DNA of 17,721 nucleotides from Clostridia bacterium (GTDB lineage: Bacteria; Bacillota; Clostridia; Oscillospirales; CAG-272): NCBI GenBank assembly GCA_900770605.1, contig CAAGKS010000021.1, positions 1 through 17,721 on the forward strand. The letters run 5' to 3'. The position numbers and the translations under genes were made by a program. Each line of letters starts with the position of its first letter. Within the stretch, counting starts at the first letter, position 1. The notes beneath the pieces are model-generated. The model was not told the DNA's origin and made no database searches. It saw only the letters and a program-made list of their open reading frames with translations. Positions 7,406 to 15,098 of the stretch are shown piece by piece.

Positions 7406-9055
7406 ATGAAGCTTGATGGACCTGCATTATATGCAATGATGTTGTCGGCGGCAAATGCGCTGAACAACAATATGACTGCTATTAATAATATGAACGTGTT
7501 TCCCGTTCCCGACGGAGATACGGGAATAAATATGTCGCTGACTCTCAATGCTGTCAAAAAGCTTGAGGAGACCTATCAGAGAGAGAACGTATCCGAGCTT
7601 TCAAAGAAGATCGCATCTCTCATTCTCCGCGCGGCAAGAGGAAACTCGGGCGCGATACTTTCTCTGTTTTTCAGAGGAATGTCCAAGGCGTTCGTAGATC
7701 TCGAGGAGGTGGGCACAAAGGACGTTGCCCGTGCGTTCCGCAAGGGCTCCGACGAGGCATACAGAGCCGTTATGAATCCCACGGAGGGTACTATACTTAC
7801 GGTAATGCGCCGTTGCGCTGAGGAGGCGGAGAAGGCGGTTGCCGAGAAGAGATTTGCGTCTGATGACGTTCGCGGACTTTTTGCGTATATAGTTGACGTT
7901 GGAGAGGACGCGCTTTCGCATACTCCCGATCAGCTTCCCATACTCAAGGAGGTCAACGTGGTTGACGCGGGCGGTTACGGCTTTATGACCGCGCTCAACG
8001 GAATGCTTGCCGCTCTTAACGATTCTCCCGTTCAGCAGATAAATAACGATATTGACGAGCCTGGCGAAGCTGATTTTTCCGGCTTTGATACCGATAGCAT
8101 TAAGTTCCCCTACTGTACGGAGTGCATCGTTGAAAAATACGAGCAGTTCGCGGGAGAGGGACATGCAGATGATCTTCACAAGCTCGTTGGCGAGATAGGC
8201 GACAGCGTGGTGTTTATTGAGGACGAGAGCATTATTAAGATACACGTTCATACCGACCGTCCCGGTAAGGTCATCGATAAGGCTTGCAAATACGGTATGC
8301 TTACCATGGCAAAGATAGAGAATATGCGTAATCAGCATTCCGCCATGGTTGCGGAAGCCGCTAAGGCAGAGCCCGAGGCGACTGTTGCCGCGCCTGAAAA
8401 GACGTTTGGATTTGTCAGCGTATGTATGGGTGACGGAATAAAGGATACCTTTATGGATCTTGGCGCGGATAACGTGATATTCGGCGGACAGACTATGAAT
8501 CCTTCAACGCAGGATATTATTGACGGCGTGCTCAAGACGCCTGCGGAGATAGTTTACGTTCTCCCTAATAATAAGAACATATATCTCGTCGCAAAGCAGG
8601 CGGCGAAGATAATTAAGGAAAAGAAGACGATCGTTCTTGAAACTCGCAGCGTTCCGCAGGGAATATCCGCGATGCTGGCGTTTGATCCCGATGGAAGCGA
8701 GGAGGCCAACACCGCAGCTATGGCAGAGGCGGCAGGGGCCGTCACGAGCATGTCGGTGACTTATGCGGTAAGAGATACCGTTATAGGCGGCGAGCATATC
8801 GAGAACGGACAGATGCTCGGAATGATCGACGGCGCGATAGAGTTCGTTGCAAATACTCCCGAGGAGTGCCTTGCAATGCTGACCTCCAGAATGGACGGCG
8901 CAAGCTTTATAACCTTGTTCTGCGGAGAGGAAGTTTCCGAGGAGCAGCAGGTAAAGGCAGAGCAGATAATCCGCGAGGCAGTAAGCGGCGCTGAGGTCGT
9001 TGCGATCAAGGGCGGTCAGCCGATATATAGCTATATAATCTCGGTCGAGAAGTAA
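7406..9055 (+). CDS. fakA: fatty acid kinase FakA-like, DAK2/DhaL domain protein
   Basis: This 549-residue protein matches the full FakA architecture. The N-terminal DhaL-type ATP-binding kinase domain has NVFPVPDGDTG (30-40) with metal-binding aspartates, ARGNSGAILS (77-86), PTEGTILTV (125-133) and VDAGGYGF (186-193). The middle domain has IKIHVHTDRPGKV (277-289), whose His280 and His282 correspond to the paired histidines of FakA. The C-terminal domain carries GGQTMNPST (360-368). It phosphorylates fatty acids bound to DegV/FakB proteins, feeding acyl-phosphate to phospholipid synthesis. The GGAAAGG site at 7391-7397 overlaps the end of degV, and the 5-base gap suggests coupled translation. 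It ends the operon before a strong hairpin. Confidence 0.92.
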   Translation: MKLDGPALYAMMLSAANALNNNMTAINNMNVFPVPDGDTGINMSLTLNAVKKLEETYQRENVSELSKKIASLILRAARGNSGAILSLFFRGMSKAFVDLEEVGTKDVARAFRKGSDEAYRAVMNPTEGTILTVMRRCAEEAEKAVAEKRFASDDVRGLFAYIVDVGEDALSHTPDQLPILKEVNVVDAGGYGFMTALNGMLAALNDSPVQQINNDIDEPGEADFSGFDTDSIKFPYCTECIVEKYEQFAGEGHADDLHKLVGEIGDSVVFIEDESIIKIHVHTDRPGKVIDKACKYGMLTMAKIENMRNQHSAMVAEAAKAEPEATVAAPEKTFGFVSVCMGDGIKDTFMDLGADNVIFGGQTMNPSTQDIIDGVLKTPAEIVYVLPNNKNIYLVAKQAAKIIKEKKTIVLETRSVPQGISAMLAFDPDGSEEANTAAMAEAAGAVTSMSVTYAVRDTVIGGEHIENGQMLGMIDGAIEFVANTPEECLAMLTSRMDGASFITLFCGEEVSEEQQVKAEQIIREAVSGAEVVAIKGGQPIYSYIISVEK

Positions 9056-9075
9056 TTTTTGTAAATAATACGGAT

Positions 9076-9121
9076 TTGGTGGAGTAACCGTTTTAATTTC
9101 GGTTGCTCCACCAATATTTTT
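9076..9121 (+). terminator. terminator of the MarR-FakA operon (hairpin H1 of copy B)
   Basis: TTGGTGGAGTAACCG (9076-9090) pairs with CGGTTGCTCCACCAA (9100-9114) over 15 bases with one wobble, around a 9-base loop, and is followed by TATTTTTTG. This is a near-ideal intrinsic terminator 20 bases after the fakA stop. The same hairpin recurs elsewhere in the window as part of a repeat family. Confidence 0.85.
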
Positions 9122-9212
9122 TGATCCTTATTTACTTGGAAGCTTTTTTGCCTACTTTTTTCCCGAAAAAAGTAGGAGTTTTTTGCTAAGCTTTTTTCAA
9201 AAAAGCGTGAAA

Positions 9213-9332
9213 GGTGTTCCGCCGTCTGCGGACGGCGGCTGAGGCTCTGCCTCAGACTCCCATGACCGCAGGGGTGTTCCGCTCTCTGCGGAGAGCGGCT
9301 CAGGGCGTTGCCCTGAGAACCTACGAACTTTT
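9213..9332. repeat. two tandem 60-base units inside copy B
   Basis: Unit 1 (about 9213-9272) and unit 2 (about 9273-9332) share GGTGTTCCGC, the tetraloop TCTGCGG and GCGGCT, at a period of 60 bases. Within both hairpins of the unit the two copies differ by paired changes: CCGCCGTC/GACGGCGG against CCGCTCTC/GAGAGCGG, and CTGAGGC/GCCTCAG against CTCAGGGC/GCCCTGAG. Base pairing is kept while sequence changes. Confidence 0.75.
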
Positions 9333-9385
9333 TGAAAAAAGTTCGATCAAAAACTTTTAAAGAGTGAGAAATGAACAAAACAAAG

Positions 9386-9490
9386 TTGGTGGAGTGACCG
9401 AATTAAAAACGGCTACTCCACCAATAATGTTTTAATCCTTATTTAGTTGGAAGCTTTTTTTGCTTACTTTTTTTCTCGAAAAAAAGTAAG
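9386..9490 (+). repeat. copy C of the dispersed intergenic hairpin element
   Basis: The copy has hairpin H1 (TTGGTGGAGTGACCG at 9386-9400 with CGGCTACTCCACCAA at 9410-9424), then ATCCTTATTTAGTTGGAAGC, then a perfect 12-base hairpin, CTTACTTTTTTT (9463-9474) with its complement (9479-9490). It stops exactly at the murA stop codon. Only 41 bases separate it from the end of copy B. Confidence 0.8.
9463..9490 (-). terminator. hairpin directly after the murA stop, possible terminator
   Basis: A perfect 12-base stem with a 4-base loop abuts the TAA of murA on the minus strand. The stem is T-rich on one side but is followed by A-rich rather than T-rich sequence on the minus strand, so termination may depend on the stem itself or on hairpin H1 further on. 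Confidence 0.5.
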
Positions 9491-10753
9491 TTAATATTCA
9501 GATCTTGTTATGTCTGCGCCGAGGGAGCGTAATTTCTCAACGATATTTTCATATCCTCTGTCAAGGAATTCAAGGCCTGAGACGTGAGTTTCGCCGTTTG
9601 ACGCGAGCGCCGCTATAACAAGCGCCGCGCTTGCGCGAAGGTCACTGCCGCGCACCACTCCGCCGTTCAGCGTTGCAACGCCGTTTATGTGCGCCGTGCC
9701 GTCAACCACCTCAATGTTTGCGCCCATCTTGATAAGCTCGTCGGTGTATTTGAAGCGCTCGCTCCAAACGCGCTCGGTTATCTTGCTGACGCCGCTTCCA
9801 AGGCAAAGCATTGCCGAGAATTGCGGGTGCATATCCGTGGGGAAGCCGGGGTAGGGATTGGTCTGTATTTCAGTTCCACGGTATTTTTTGTCAGAATTTA
9901 CAGTTATGTAATCGTCGCCGACCTCAAGTCCGACACCGATCTCGGAGAGCTTTACGGTTATCGCCTCCATGTGCTTGGGTATGATGTTACACACCTTTAC
10001 AGAGCCGCCTGCCGCGGCAGCCGCCGCCATATAAGTGCCTGCCTCTATCATATCGGGGGCGATGTTGTAGCTGCAGCCGTGAAGGGAGCGTACGCCCTTG
10101 ATACGTATCATACTCGTTCCTGCGCCCGATATATCCGCGCCGCAGGCGTTGAGGAAGCTTGCGGTGTCAACGATGTGCGGCTCTCGAGCGGCGTTCTCTA
10201 TGATAGTAGTGCCCTCGGCAAATATAGCCGCAAGCATAACGTTGATAGTAGAGCCGACCGAAGCTATATCAAAGTATATGAAATTGCCTTTAAGTCCGTC
10301 GGGCGCGTCTGCGTTGATGTTACCGTCTGCGCCGTAAGCGACCTTTGCACCGAGTAGCTCAAAGCCCTTTATGTGCTGGTTGATGGGGCGTGTACCGAAA
10401 TCACAGCCGCCGGGGTAACCGACTTGCGCCTTGCCAAACCTGCCAAGCATCGCGCCGATAAGATATGTCGATGCGCGCATCTTGCTGACGTATTCGAACG
10501 GGGGGCTCTTCATAACGACGCCGCGAGTGTCTATCATAACGGTGTCGGTGCTTATAAATCTGACCTTCGCGCCTATTGTCTTGAGTGTGTTGAGCGCGAG
10601 TGAAATATCGCTGACGTCAGGCACGTTACCTATGGTGCAGATGTCGTTTGCCGCTATCGTTCCAAAAATTATGGGAAGGGCAGAGTTTTTCATTCCGCTG
10701 ATATTTACTTCGCCAAATAAGCTTTTGCCGCCGTGGATAATTAGCTTTTCCAT
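9491..10753 (-). CDS. murA: UDP-N-acetylglucosamine 1-carboxyvinyltransferase MurA
   Basis: This 420-residue cytoplasmic enzyme transfers enolpyruvyl from phosphoenolpyruvate to UDP-GlcNAc, the first committed step of peptidoglycan synthesis. Catalytic features are present: Lys22-Asn23 (MKNSALP), Arg93 (KMRAS), the nucleophilic Cys117 in PGGCDFGTRP, which is the cysteine alkylated by fosfomycin, Asp307 in YPGFPTDMHPQ, Arg373 (SDLRAS) and Arg399 (LDRGYE). Length matches the family. AGGAGG lies 5-6 bases before the ATG. Firmicutes often carry two paralogues, and this window cannot say which one this is. It lies 72 bases downstream of the DUF3810 gene, in the same direction, and may be cotranscribed or have its own weak promoter in that gap. 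Confidence 0.97.
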   Translation of the reverse strand: MEKLIIHGGKSLFGEVNISGMKNSALPIIFGTIAANDICTIGNVPDVSDISLALNTLKTIGAKVRFISTDTVMIDTRGVVMKSPPFEYVSKMRASTYLIGAMLGRFGKAQVGYPGGCDFGTRPINQHIKGFELLGAKVAYGADGNINADAPDGLKGNFIYFDIASVGSTINVMLAAIFAEGTTIIENAAREPHIVDTASFLNACGADISGAGTSMIRIKGVRSLHGCSYNIAPDMIEAGTYMAAAAAAGGSVKVCNIIPKHMEAITVKLSEIGVGLEVGDDYITVNSDKKYRGTEIQTNPYPGFPTDMHPQFSAMLCLGSGVSKITERVWSERFKYTDELIKMGANIEVVDGTAHINGVATLNGGVVRGSDLRASAALVIAALASNGETHVSGLEFLDRGYENIVEKLRSLGADITRSEY

Positions 10754-10825
10754 AGATACCTCCTGTCAGATTTTTAATACTTATAATAATATATTCCGCA
10801 AAAACGGAGAATTTGCAAATATTGA

Positions 10826-11965
10826 TCAGTTTTCTTGCTTGGGGGCAAAATATGCCACCGCAAGATCGACCACCATTCCGTAGCTCTTCATGCCCTCAGT
10901 GCCGTGGAGCTTCAGGAAGGTGTCGTTTATCGCGCCCGAGACCTCAGATGCGGTCGAATCTCTGTACGTGTCCATAAATTCCGAATACGCTACCAGTTCG
11001 CCCTTAACACAGTCGGGGAGCTTCGCCCAAGCCTTCATATAGAGCGTGTAATCGGCGATGTAGAGCGCGTTTGAAACGTACTCGTAAAGATTTACGTATG
11101 CGCAGTAGCGAATGTAGCTGTCGGTTGACTTTGAACAAGCTAAAAACGCCATAAAGTTCGCCTCGTTCTCACGCGCAACTCCTCTCTGGTGGGAGAGCTC
11201 GTGAGCGGCGGTAAAGGGAAGGGTGTAATCGGGGAATGCAACGTTTACGTTAACCTCGCCTGTGAAGAACGTGTAAATTCCCGTTATGTGAGTGTAGGAC
11301 ATCGCCTCGCTCAGCATTACGGGCTTTATGCGGCTGTTAAGGCGCGGCATAAAGGAATACTCGTCGCTCACAGCCTCAAACGCGTCAAGCAGCTTGATAT
11401 TCATCTCGGTGTATCCGTAGGGCATCACCGAAAAGCCGTCGGCGTCGTAGGTAACGTCGTCAACGAGCTCGTTGATGTTTTCTATGAGCTCGATGGTGGT
11501 GTCGTAAAGCTGCTCTGCGCTGACCTCGCCCGTTGCGATCCCAAGCCTTTTGTCAAGCGTGCTGCCACGGTATGCGGGCGCAAATCCTATCGTGAAGGTG
11601 GTGAATACTATCGCAAGCACGGAGAAAACGCAGATTATGGAGCTGAGCAGCTCCGCGAGCGAGTCGCCGAATTTTTTAACTATGAGGTCGCACATCAAAA
11701 ATGCGATCACAGGTATGAGTATTATGAGAAATTCCGCAAGGGAAAAGGGTATCCACGAGGTCAGATATGCAAGCGCGCCGCGCATCAGCGAGCTTATATA
11801 GCGGTTGAAAAAATCCGAAAAGCCTTCGCTGATCAGAAATGTTACGTAGATCGGCACGCACAGAGCGGCTGCGATATAGATGATCTTGATCGCGAGGGGT
11901 AATCTGATCTCGGATATAGTATCTTTGAATTTATTGCGTTTATTGTTCGGCAGTGTACCGTTCAT
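10826..11965 (-). CDS. DUF3810 membrane protein with an HExxH metalloprotease-like motif
   Basis: This 379-residue protein has three hydrophobic segments in its N-terminal third (about 23-46, 66-92 and 106-130), followed by a 240-residue domain. That domain contains AAHELSHQRGVARENEANFMAFLAC, with His255, Glu256 and His259 as an HExxH zinc site and Glu266 or Glu268 as a possible third ligand. This is the DUF3810 signature; no substrate is known to me. The start is the ATG at 11965, with AGGAG five bases upstream; an earlier in-frame TTG at 11992 would overlap the preceding gene and has no good site. The gene follows the pseudouridine synthase by 23 bases and precedes murA, so a cell-envelope role is possible but inferred. 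Confidence 0.85.
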   Translation of the reverse strand: MNGTLPNNKRNKFKDTISEIRLPLAIKIIYIAAALCVPIYVTFLISEGFSDFFNRYISSLMRGALAYLTSWIPFSLAEFLIILIPVIAFLMCDLIVKKFGDSLAELLSSIICVFSVLAIVFTTFTIGFAPAYRGSTLDKRLGIATGEVSAEQLYDTTIELIENINELVDDVTYDADGFSVMPYGYTEMNIKLLDAFEAVSDEYSFMPRLNSRIKPVMLSEAMSYTHITGIYTFFTGEVNVNVAFPDYTLPFTAAHELSHQRGVARENEANFMAFLACSKSTDSYIRYCAYVNLYEYVSNALYIADYTLYMKAWAKLPDCVKGELVAYSEFMDTYRDSTASEVSGAINDTFLKLHGTEGMKSYGMVVDLAVAYFAPKQEN

Positions 11966-11988
11966 TGCTTCTCCTCGGTCGCAGGCGG

Positions 11989-12933
11989 TCAAAAAAGCTT
12001 ATCCTTGATCTCCTGCGGAATGGAATTTAGTTGACTTTGATCAAACACTTTAAATATCAGCTCTCTCATATCACTTGGGAGCGGAGCGCAGACCGTCTGC
12101 TCCTCACCGCTCGGGAGCGGAAATTTCAGCTCAAAGGAGTGCAGAGCGTGTCGGGATACGTAAGGGCTTTCCTCGCCGTATATATCGTCGCCCTCAAGCG
12201 CGCAGCCAAGACTGTCAAAATGAACTCTGAGCTGATGCGTGCGCCCTGTTATAGGAGCGGCGATGACGAGCGTATGAGTGGGGCCTTTGCACAGCACCTG
12301 ATATTTCGTGATGGCTCTGTCGCCGCCCTCGTCCTCAGCGCAAACACGTCTGACGATAACGCTTTGCTCGGTGCGGCACATATAAGTATCGATAACGCCC
12401 TCGTCCTCCTTGTCAAGCACGCCGTGAAGCACGGCAACGTATCTCTTTGATATGCGCCTTTGCTTCATAGCGTCCGATAGGAACGCCGCGCTTATGCGAT
12501 TTCTTGCGATCAGTAAAAGACCGCTGGTGTTTCGGTCAAGTCTGTTAACGGGACGAAAAACAAAGGGCAGGCTTTGATCGGCATAGCGATAGGCGAGCGC
12601 GTTCGCCACCGTGTCGCCGTAATGTCCAAAGGATTGATGAGTGGGCATATCGGCAGGCTTGTTGGGAACTACAACGTCGTCGTCCTCGTACGCTATGTCG
12701 AGGTCAAGCTTTACGGGCGTCAGCTTCTCAGAGCCTTTCGTGTCCTCGACCGCGAGGCTGAGAACGTCTCCCGCGCAAACTTTTGCGCGTACGGTAACGT
12801 GCTTGCCGTTCAGCTCGATTCCGCCCTCAACGAATTTGAGATGCTTGATAAAGGCGCGTGAAAAACCGAGCGTGCGACGCATTATCTCAAGGACAGTTGC
12901 CCCATTCAGCTCCTCGGTTATTTTCAGCTCCAT
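11989..12933 (-). CDS. RluA/RluD-family RNA pseudouridine synthase
   Basis: This 314-residue enzyme isomerises uridine to pseudouridine in RNA, probably rRNA. The N-terminus (about 1-65) resembles an S4 RNA-binding domain. The catalytic domain begins near IAYEDDDVVVPNKPADMPTH and shows NRLDRNTSGLLL (130-141) with the catalytic Asp133, then GRTHQLRVHF and ALEGDDIYG. The family consensus has HRLD; Asn130 replaces the His, a change seen near but not in the active-site aspartate. AGAGG lies about 6 bases before the ATG. It is the first gene of the run towards murA and has its own strong promoter. The exact RNA target cannot be inferred. Confidence 0.9.
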   Translation of the reverse strand: MELKITEELNGATVLEIMRRTLGFSRAFIKHLKFVEGGIELNGKHVTVRAKVCAGDVLSLAVEDTKGSEKLTPVKLDLDIAYEDDDVVVPNKPADMPTHQSFGHYGDTVANALAYRYADQSLPFVFRPVNRLDRNTSGLLLIARNRISAAFLSDAMKQRRISKRYVAVLHGVLDKEDEGVIDTYMCRTEQSVIVRRVCAEDEGGDRAITKYQVLCKGPTHTLVIAAPITGRTHQLRVHFDSLGCALEGDDIYGEESPYVSRHALHSFELKFPLPSGEEQTVCAPLPSDMRELIFKVFDQSQLNSIPQEIKDKLF

Positions 12934-12971
12934 AAATACCTCTTAATATTTTCGTACAGTCCGTTAATTAT

Positions 12972-13000
12972 ATTATATCACTAAATAAATAATATTACAA
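12972..13000 (-). promoter_or_regulatory. sigma-A promoter upstream of the pseudouridine synthase
   Basis: Minus-strand -35 TTGTAA (12995-13000) and a perfect -10 TATAAT (12972-12977) are 17 bases apart. Transcription would start near 12965, about 32 bases before the ATG. It probably drives the pseudouridine synthase and the DUF3810 gene, and perhaps murA. Confidence 0.75.
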
Positions 13001-13061
13001 GATTTTTGCGCGATTTTTTACAAAGCAAAAAAGCTCGACAAAAAACTTGCAAAAAACATAT

Positions 13062-13107
13062 AAAAAAGTTGGTGGAATACCCACGTTCGTCTTGGGTACT
13101 CCACCAA
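13062..13107 (-). terminator. recA-recX terminator (hairpin-only relative of the repeat family)
   Basis: TTGGTGGAATACCCA (13069-13083) pairs with TGGGTACTCCACCAA (13093-13107) with one mismatch. On the minus strand the stem is followed by CTTTTTTA, giving an intrinsic terminator 13 bases after the recX stop. The outer stem matches hairpin H1 of the dispersed element, but the loop and flanks are unrelated. Confidence 0.8.
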
Positions 13108-13120
13108 TGATTATAAAAAC

Positions 13121-13762
13121 TTATTCGGTTTTCAGACAAAGAATAGCCGATTTGATCTCGGAGCTTGAATATCCGTAGCGCGAAAGCGCAGAATAGATCT
13201 TTGCCTGCTCGCTTACGTCAAGCTCTGTGACAGAATATTTTTCTCTGGCGAGGCGTTTGCAGTTCTCCTCAAAATCCACGCCGCCATCCTCAAGCGCGAA
13301 TATCGCCCCCGTCACCGCCTCGGCGGAATATCCCTTTTCATAGAGAGCGGATATTATGCGACGCTTGCCCCATAGCTTCATCACCATTTTTTCAGCCGCG
13401 CGAGCGGCGTCGTCAGCAGGGCGCAGAAGCCCCTTGGCAACTATCGCGCGCACAGCATCTGCCGCGATATCTCTGCCAAATCCCTTTGAGACCAGCTTCG
13501 CGGCGAGTGCCTTTTCCGAGCAAGCTCCGTATCCAAGTATAAAAATTCCTCTTTTGGTGGCGCACCATACGTCAGACGCGTATTTGATCTCGTCAAACGT
13601 CTGCTCGTCACAAGCGCCTCGCTGGGGACATAATACCAGATATTGAGACGAGGATATCATAAGCGAGCGTTTTTCGGCGTGCTCGCCGTTGCTCAGCTCA
13701 AAGCAGACCTCAAATTCCTCTCCGCCGCTTCTTGCCGATACCGCAGTTATACGGATCTCCAT
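13121..13762 (-). CDS. recX: RecX family regulator of RecA
   Basis: This 213-residue protein is assigned to RecX, which binds RecA filaments and limits their activity. It is mainly helical with several three-helix repeats, such as GYGACSEKALAAKLVSKGFG (77-96), LYEKGYSAEAVTGAIFAL and LSRYGYSSSEIKSAILCL, as in the family. Its ATG at 13762 shares one base with the TGA of recA (TGATG), so translation is coupled. The recA-recX order and overlap strongly support the call even though sequence conservation in RecX is low. A hairpin terminator follows the stop. Confidence 0.88.
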   Translation of the reverse strand: MEIRITAVSARSGGEEFEVCFELSNGEHAEKRSLMISSSQYLVLCPQRGACDEQTFDEIKYASDVWCATKRGIFILGYGACSEKALAAKLVSKGFGRDIAADAVRAIVAKGLLRPADDAARAAEKMVMKLWGKRRIISALYEKGYSAEAVTGAIFALEDGGVDFEENCKRLAREKYSVTELDVSEQAKIYSALSRYGYSSSEIKSAILCLKTE

Positions 13763-14874
13763 CAGATATCGTCGTCCTCTCCCATAGTGCGAATGTCAAA
13801 CTCGTCCTCGTCGTCAAGCTCGAACTCGTTATCGGACTCGGGAATGGAATCCTTCATAGCTCTGATGCGCATATCAAGCTCTGCGAGCAGGGCGGGGTTG
13901 TTCTCAATGAGCTTTCGCACGTTGTCCTTGCCCTGACCGATCCTCTCACCGTTGTAAGAGAACCAAGAGCCGCTCTTCTTGATGATATCAAGCGCGATAC
14001 AGTAATCAATTATTTCGCCTGAGCGCGAAATTCCCTTGCCGTAAAGAATATCGAATTCTGCGGTCTTGAAGGGGGGAGCTACCTTGTTCTTAACTATCTT
14101 GCAGCGCACGTGGTTTCCGTAAATATCGCTTCCGTTCTTGAGCTGGTCGGTCTTACGAACGTCAATACGTACGGACGCGTAGAATTTGAGCGCGCGTCCG
14201 CCGGGAGTGGTCTCGGGGTTGCCGTACATAACGCCAACCTTTTCACGAAGCTGGTTGATAAAGATAACTACCGCGTTGCTCTTGGAGATCACCGCGGAGA
14301 GCTTTCTCATAGCCTGGGACATAAGGCGAGCCTGAACGCCAACCATAGCCTGACCCATATCGCCCTCTATCTCCTGGCGGGGAACGAGCGCCGCAACGGA
14401 GTCAACGACTACAACGTCGATAGCGCCGGAGCGCACGAGCGCCTCGGTGATGTCAAGTGCGTCCTCACCGCAGTCGGGCTGAGAAACGAGCAGGTTTTCG
14501 ATATCAACGCCAAGCGCCTTGGCGTAAACGGGATCGAGCGCGTGCTCGGCGTCAATGAACGCAGCCTCGCCGCCTGCCTTCTGTACCTCTGCAACTATGT
14601 GCAGAGCAACGGTGGTCTTACCTGATGACTCAGGTCCAAATATCTCTATGATTCTTCCGCGCGGAACTCCGCCGATGCCGAGCGCGAGGTCAAGGGAGAT
14701 AGAGCCGGTGCTGACCGCCTGCACCTCCATATGAGTATTCTCGCCGAGCTTCATGATAGTGCCCTGACCAAAATCCTTTTCAAGCTGGGCAATAGCGGTT
14801 TTAAGGGCCTTTTTCTTCGCGTCCTTGTCGCTGTCGCGCGGTATCATTTCTATTTTCTTTTTAGCAGTTGCCAT
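13762..14874 (-). CDS. recA: recombinase RecA
   Basis: This 370-residue protein forms ATP-dependent filaments on single-stranded DNA for homologous pairing and stimulates LexA self-cleavage where LexA is present. Motifs are GPESSGKTT (80-88, Walker A), VVVVDSVAALVPRQEIEGDMG with the Walker B aspartate, INQLREKVGVMYGNPETTPGG (loop 2), and an acidic C-terminal tail (DDEDEFD...GEDDD). AGGAG lies 9 bases before the ATG. The start and length fit the family. It is the first gene of a two-gene operon with recX under a perfect-consensus promoter; no GAAC-N4-GTTC SOS box was found near that promoter. Confidence 0.99.
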   Translation of the reverse strand: MATAKKKIEMIPRDSDKDAKKKALKTAIAQLEKDFGQGTIMKLGENTHMEVQAVSTGSISLDLALGIGGVPRGRIIEIFGPESSGKTTVALHIVAEVQKAGGEAAFIDAEHALDPVYAKALGVDIENLLVSQPDCGEDALDITEALVRSGAIDVVVVDSVAALVPRQEIEGDMGQAMVGVQARLMSQAMRKLSAVISKSNAVVIFINQLREKVGVMYGNPETTPGGRALKFYASVRIDVRKTDQLKNGSDIYGNHVRCKIVKNKVAPPFKTAEFDILYGKGISRSGEIIDYCIALDIIKKSGSWFSYNGERIGQGKDNVRKLIENNPALLAELDMRIRAMKDSIPESDNEFELDDEDEFDIRTMGEDDDI

Positions 14875-14917
14875 AGTTATAATCTCCTGTTAAAAAAATT
14901 ATCTTTCTTGTGAGTAA

Positions 14918-14946
14918 ATTATACACCAACGCTCCACCCTTGTCAA
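14918..14946 (-). promoter_or_regulatory. consensus sigma-A promoter of recA-recX
   Basis: On the minus strand a perfect TTGACA (14941-14946) and a perfect TATAAT (14918-14923) are separated by 17 bases, the ideal spacing. Transcription would start near 14912, giving a leader of about 38 bases. Upstream, at 14965-14974 and 14986-14995, TTCCGAAAAT is directly repeated at a 21-base period, next to GGAAAA-ATA-TTTTCC (14975-14989). Confidence 0.9.
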
Positions 14947-15057
14947 TAGCTTTTTCAAAAATAATTCCGAAAATGGAAAAATATTTTCCGAAAATCTACT
15001 CAAAATTTCGTTGTGTACCATAAAAATGCCACAAAAAGAAGAAAACACTTTTAGGGA

Positions 15058-15090
15058 TAAAAACAGGTCGCCGCGCGAACGCGGCGACCT
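15058..15090 (-). terminator. strong terminator after the small RHH-like gene
   Basis: AGGTCGCCGCG (15065-15075) pairs perfectly with CGCGGCGACCT (15080-15090). On the minus strand the loop is TTCG, the very stable UUCG tetraloop in RNA, followed by GTTTTTA. It ends transcription of the surface-protein operon, and its T-run on the plus strand is too short for a good reverse terminator. Confidence 0.9.
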
Positions 15091-15098
15091 TTTGTGCA

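Larger units (their letters stand above)
9076..9344 (+). repeat. long copy B of the dispersed intergenic hairpin element
   Basis: Eight consecutive hairpins fill the gap between fakA and murA, which holds no gene. They are H1 (9076-9114); CCTACTTTTTT 9151-9161 with 9166-9176; GCTTTTTT 9190-9197 with 9199-9206; CCGCCGTC 9219-9226 with 9231-9238; CTGAGGC 9239-9245 with 9249-9255; CCGCTCTC 9279-9286 with 9291-9298; CTCAGGGC 9299-9306 with 9310-9317; and GAACTTTT 9325-9332 with 9337-9344. The first part matches copies C and D in order; the later part resembles the end of copy A. Such a mosaic fits a mobile or recombining non-coding repeat. Confidence 0.8.

Noticed and set aside
9213..9332. Possible CRISPR array
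   Set aside because: There are only two units, with internal hairpins and no unique spacers, and no cas gene is present.
9031..9378. Minus-strand 115-codon open frame in the fakA-murA gap
   Set aside because: It runs through the hairpin repeats and has low-complexity, repeat-derived sequence with no ribosome binding site.
10754..10825. A separate murA promoter in the 72-base gap
   Set aside because: A/T-rich -10-like sequences exist but no -35 box at acceptable spacing was convincing, so it was not listed as a feature.
11966..11992. Upstream TTG start for the DUF3810 gene
   Set aside because: It overlaps the preceding stop and lacks a ribosome binding site, while the ATG at 11965 has AGGAG five bases ahead.
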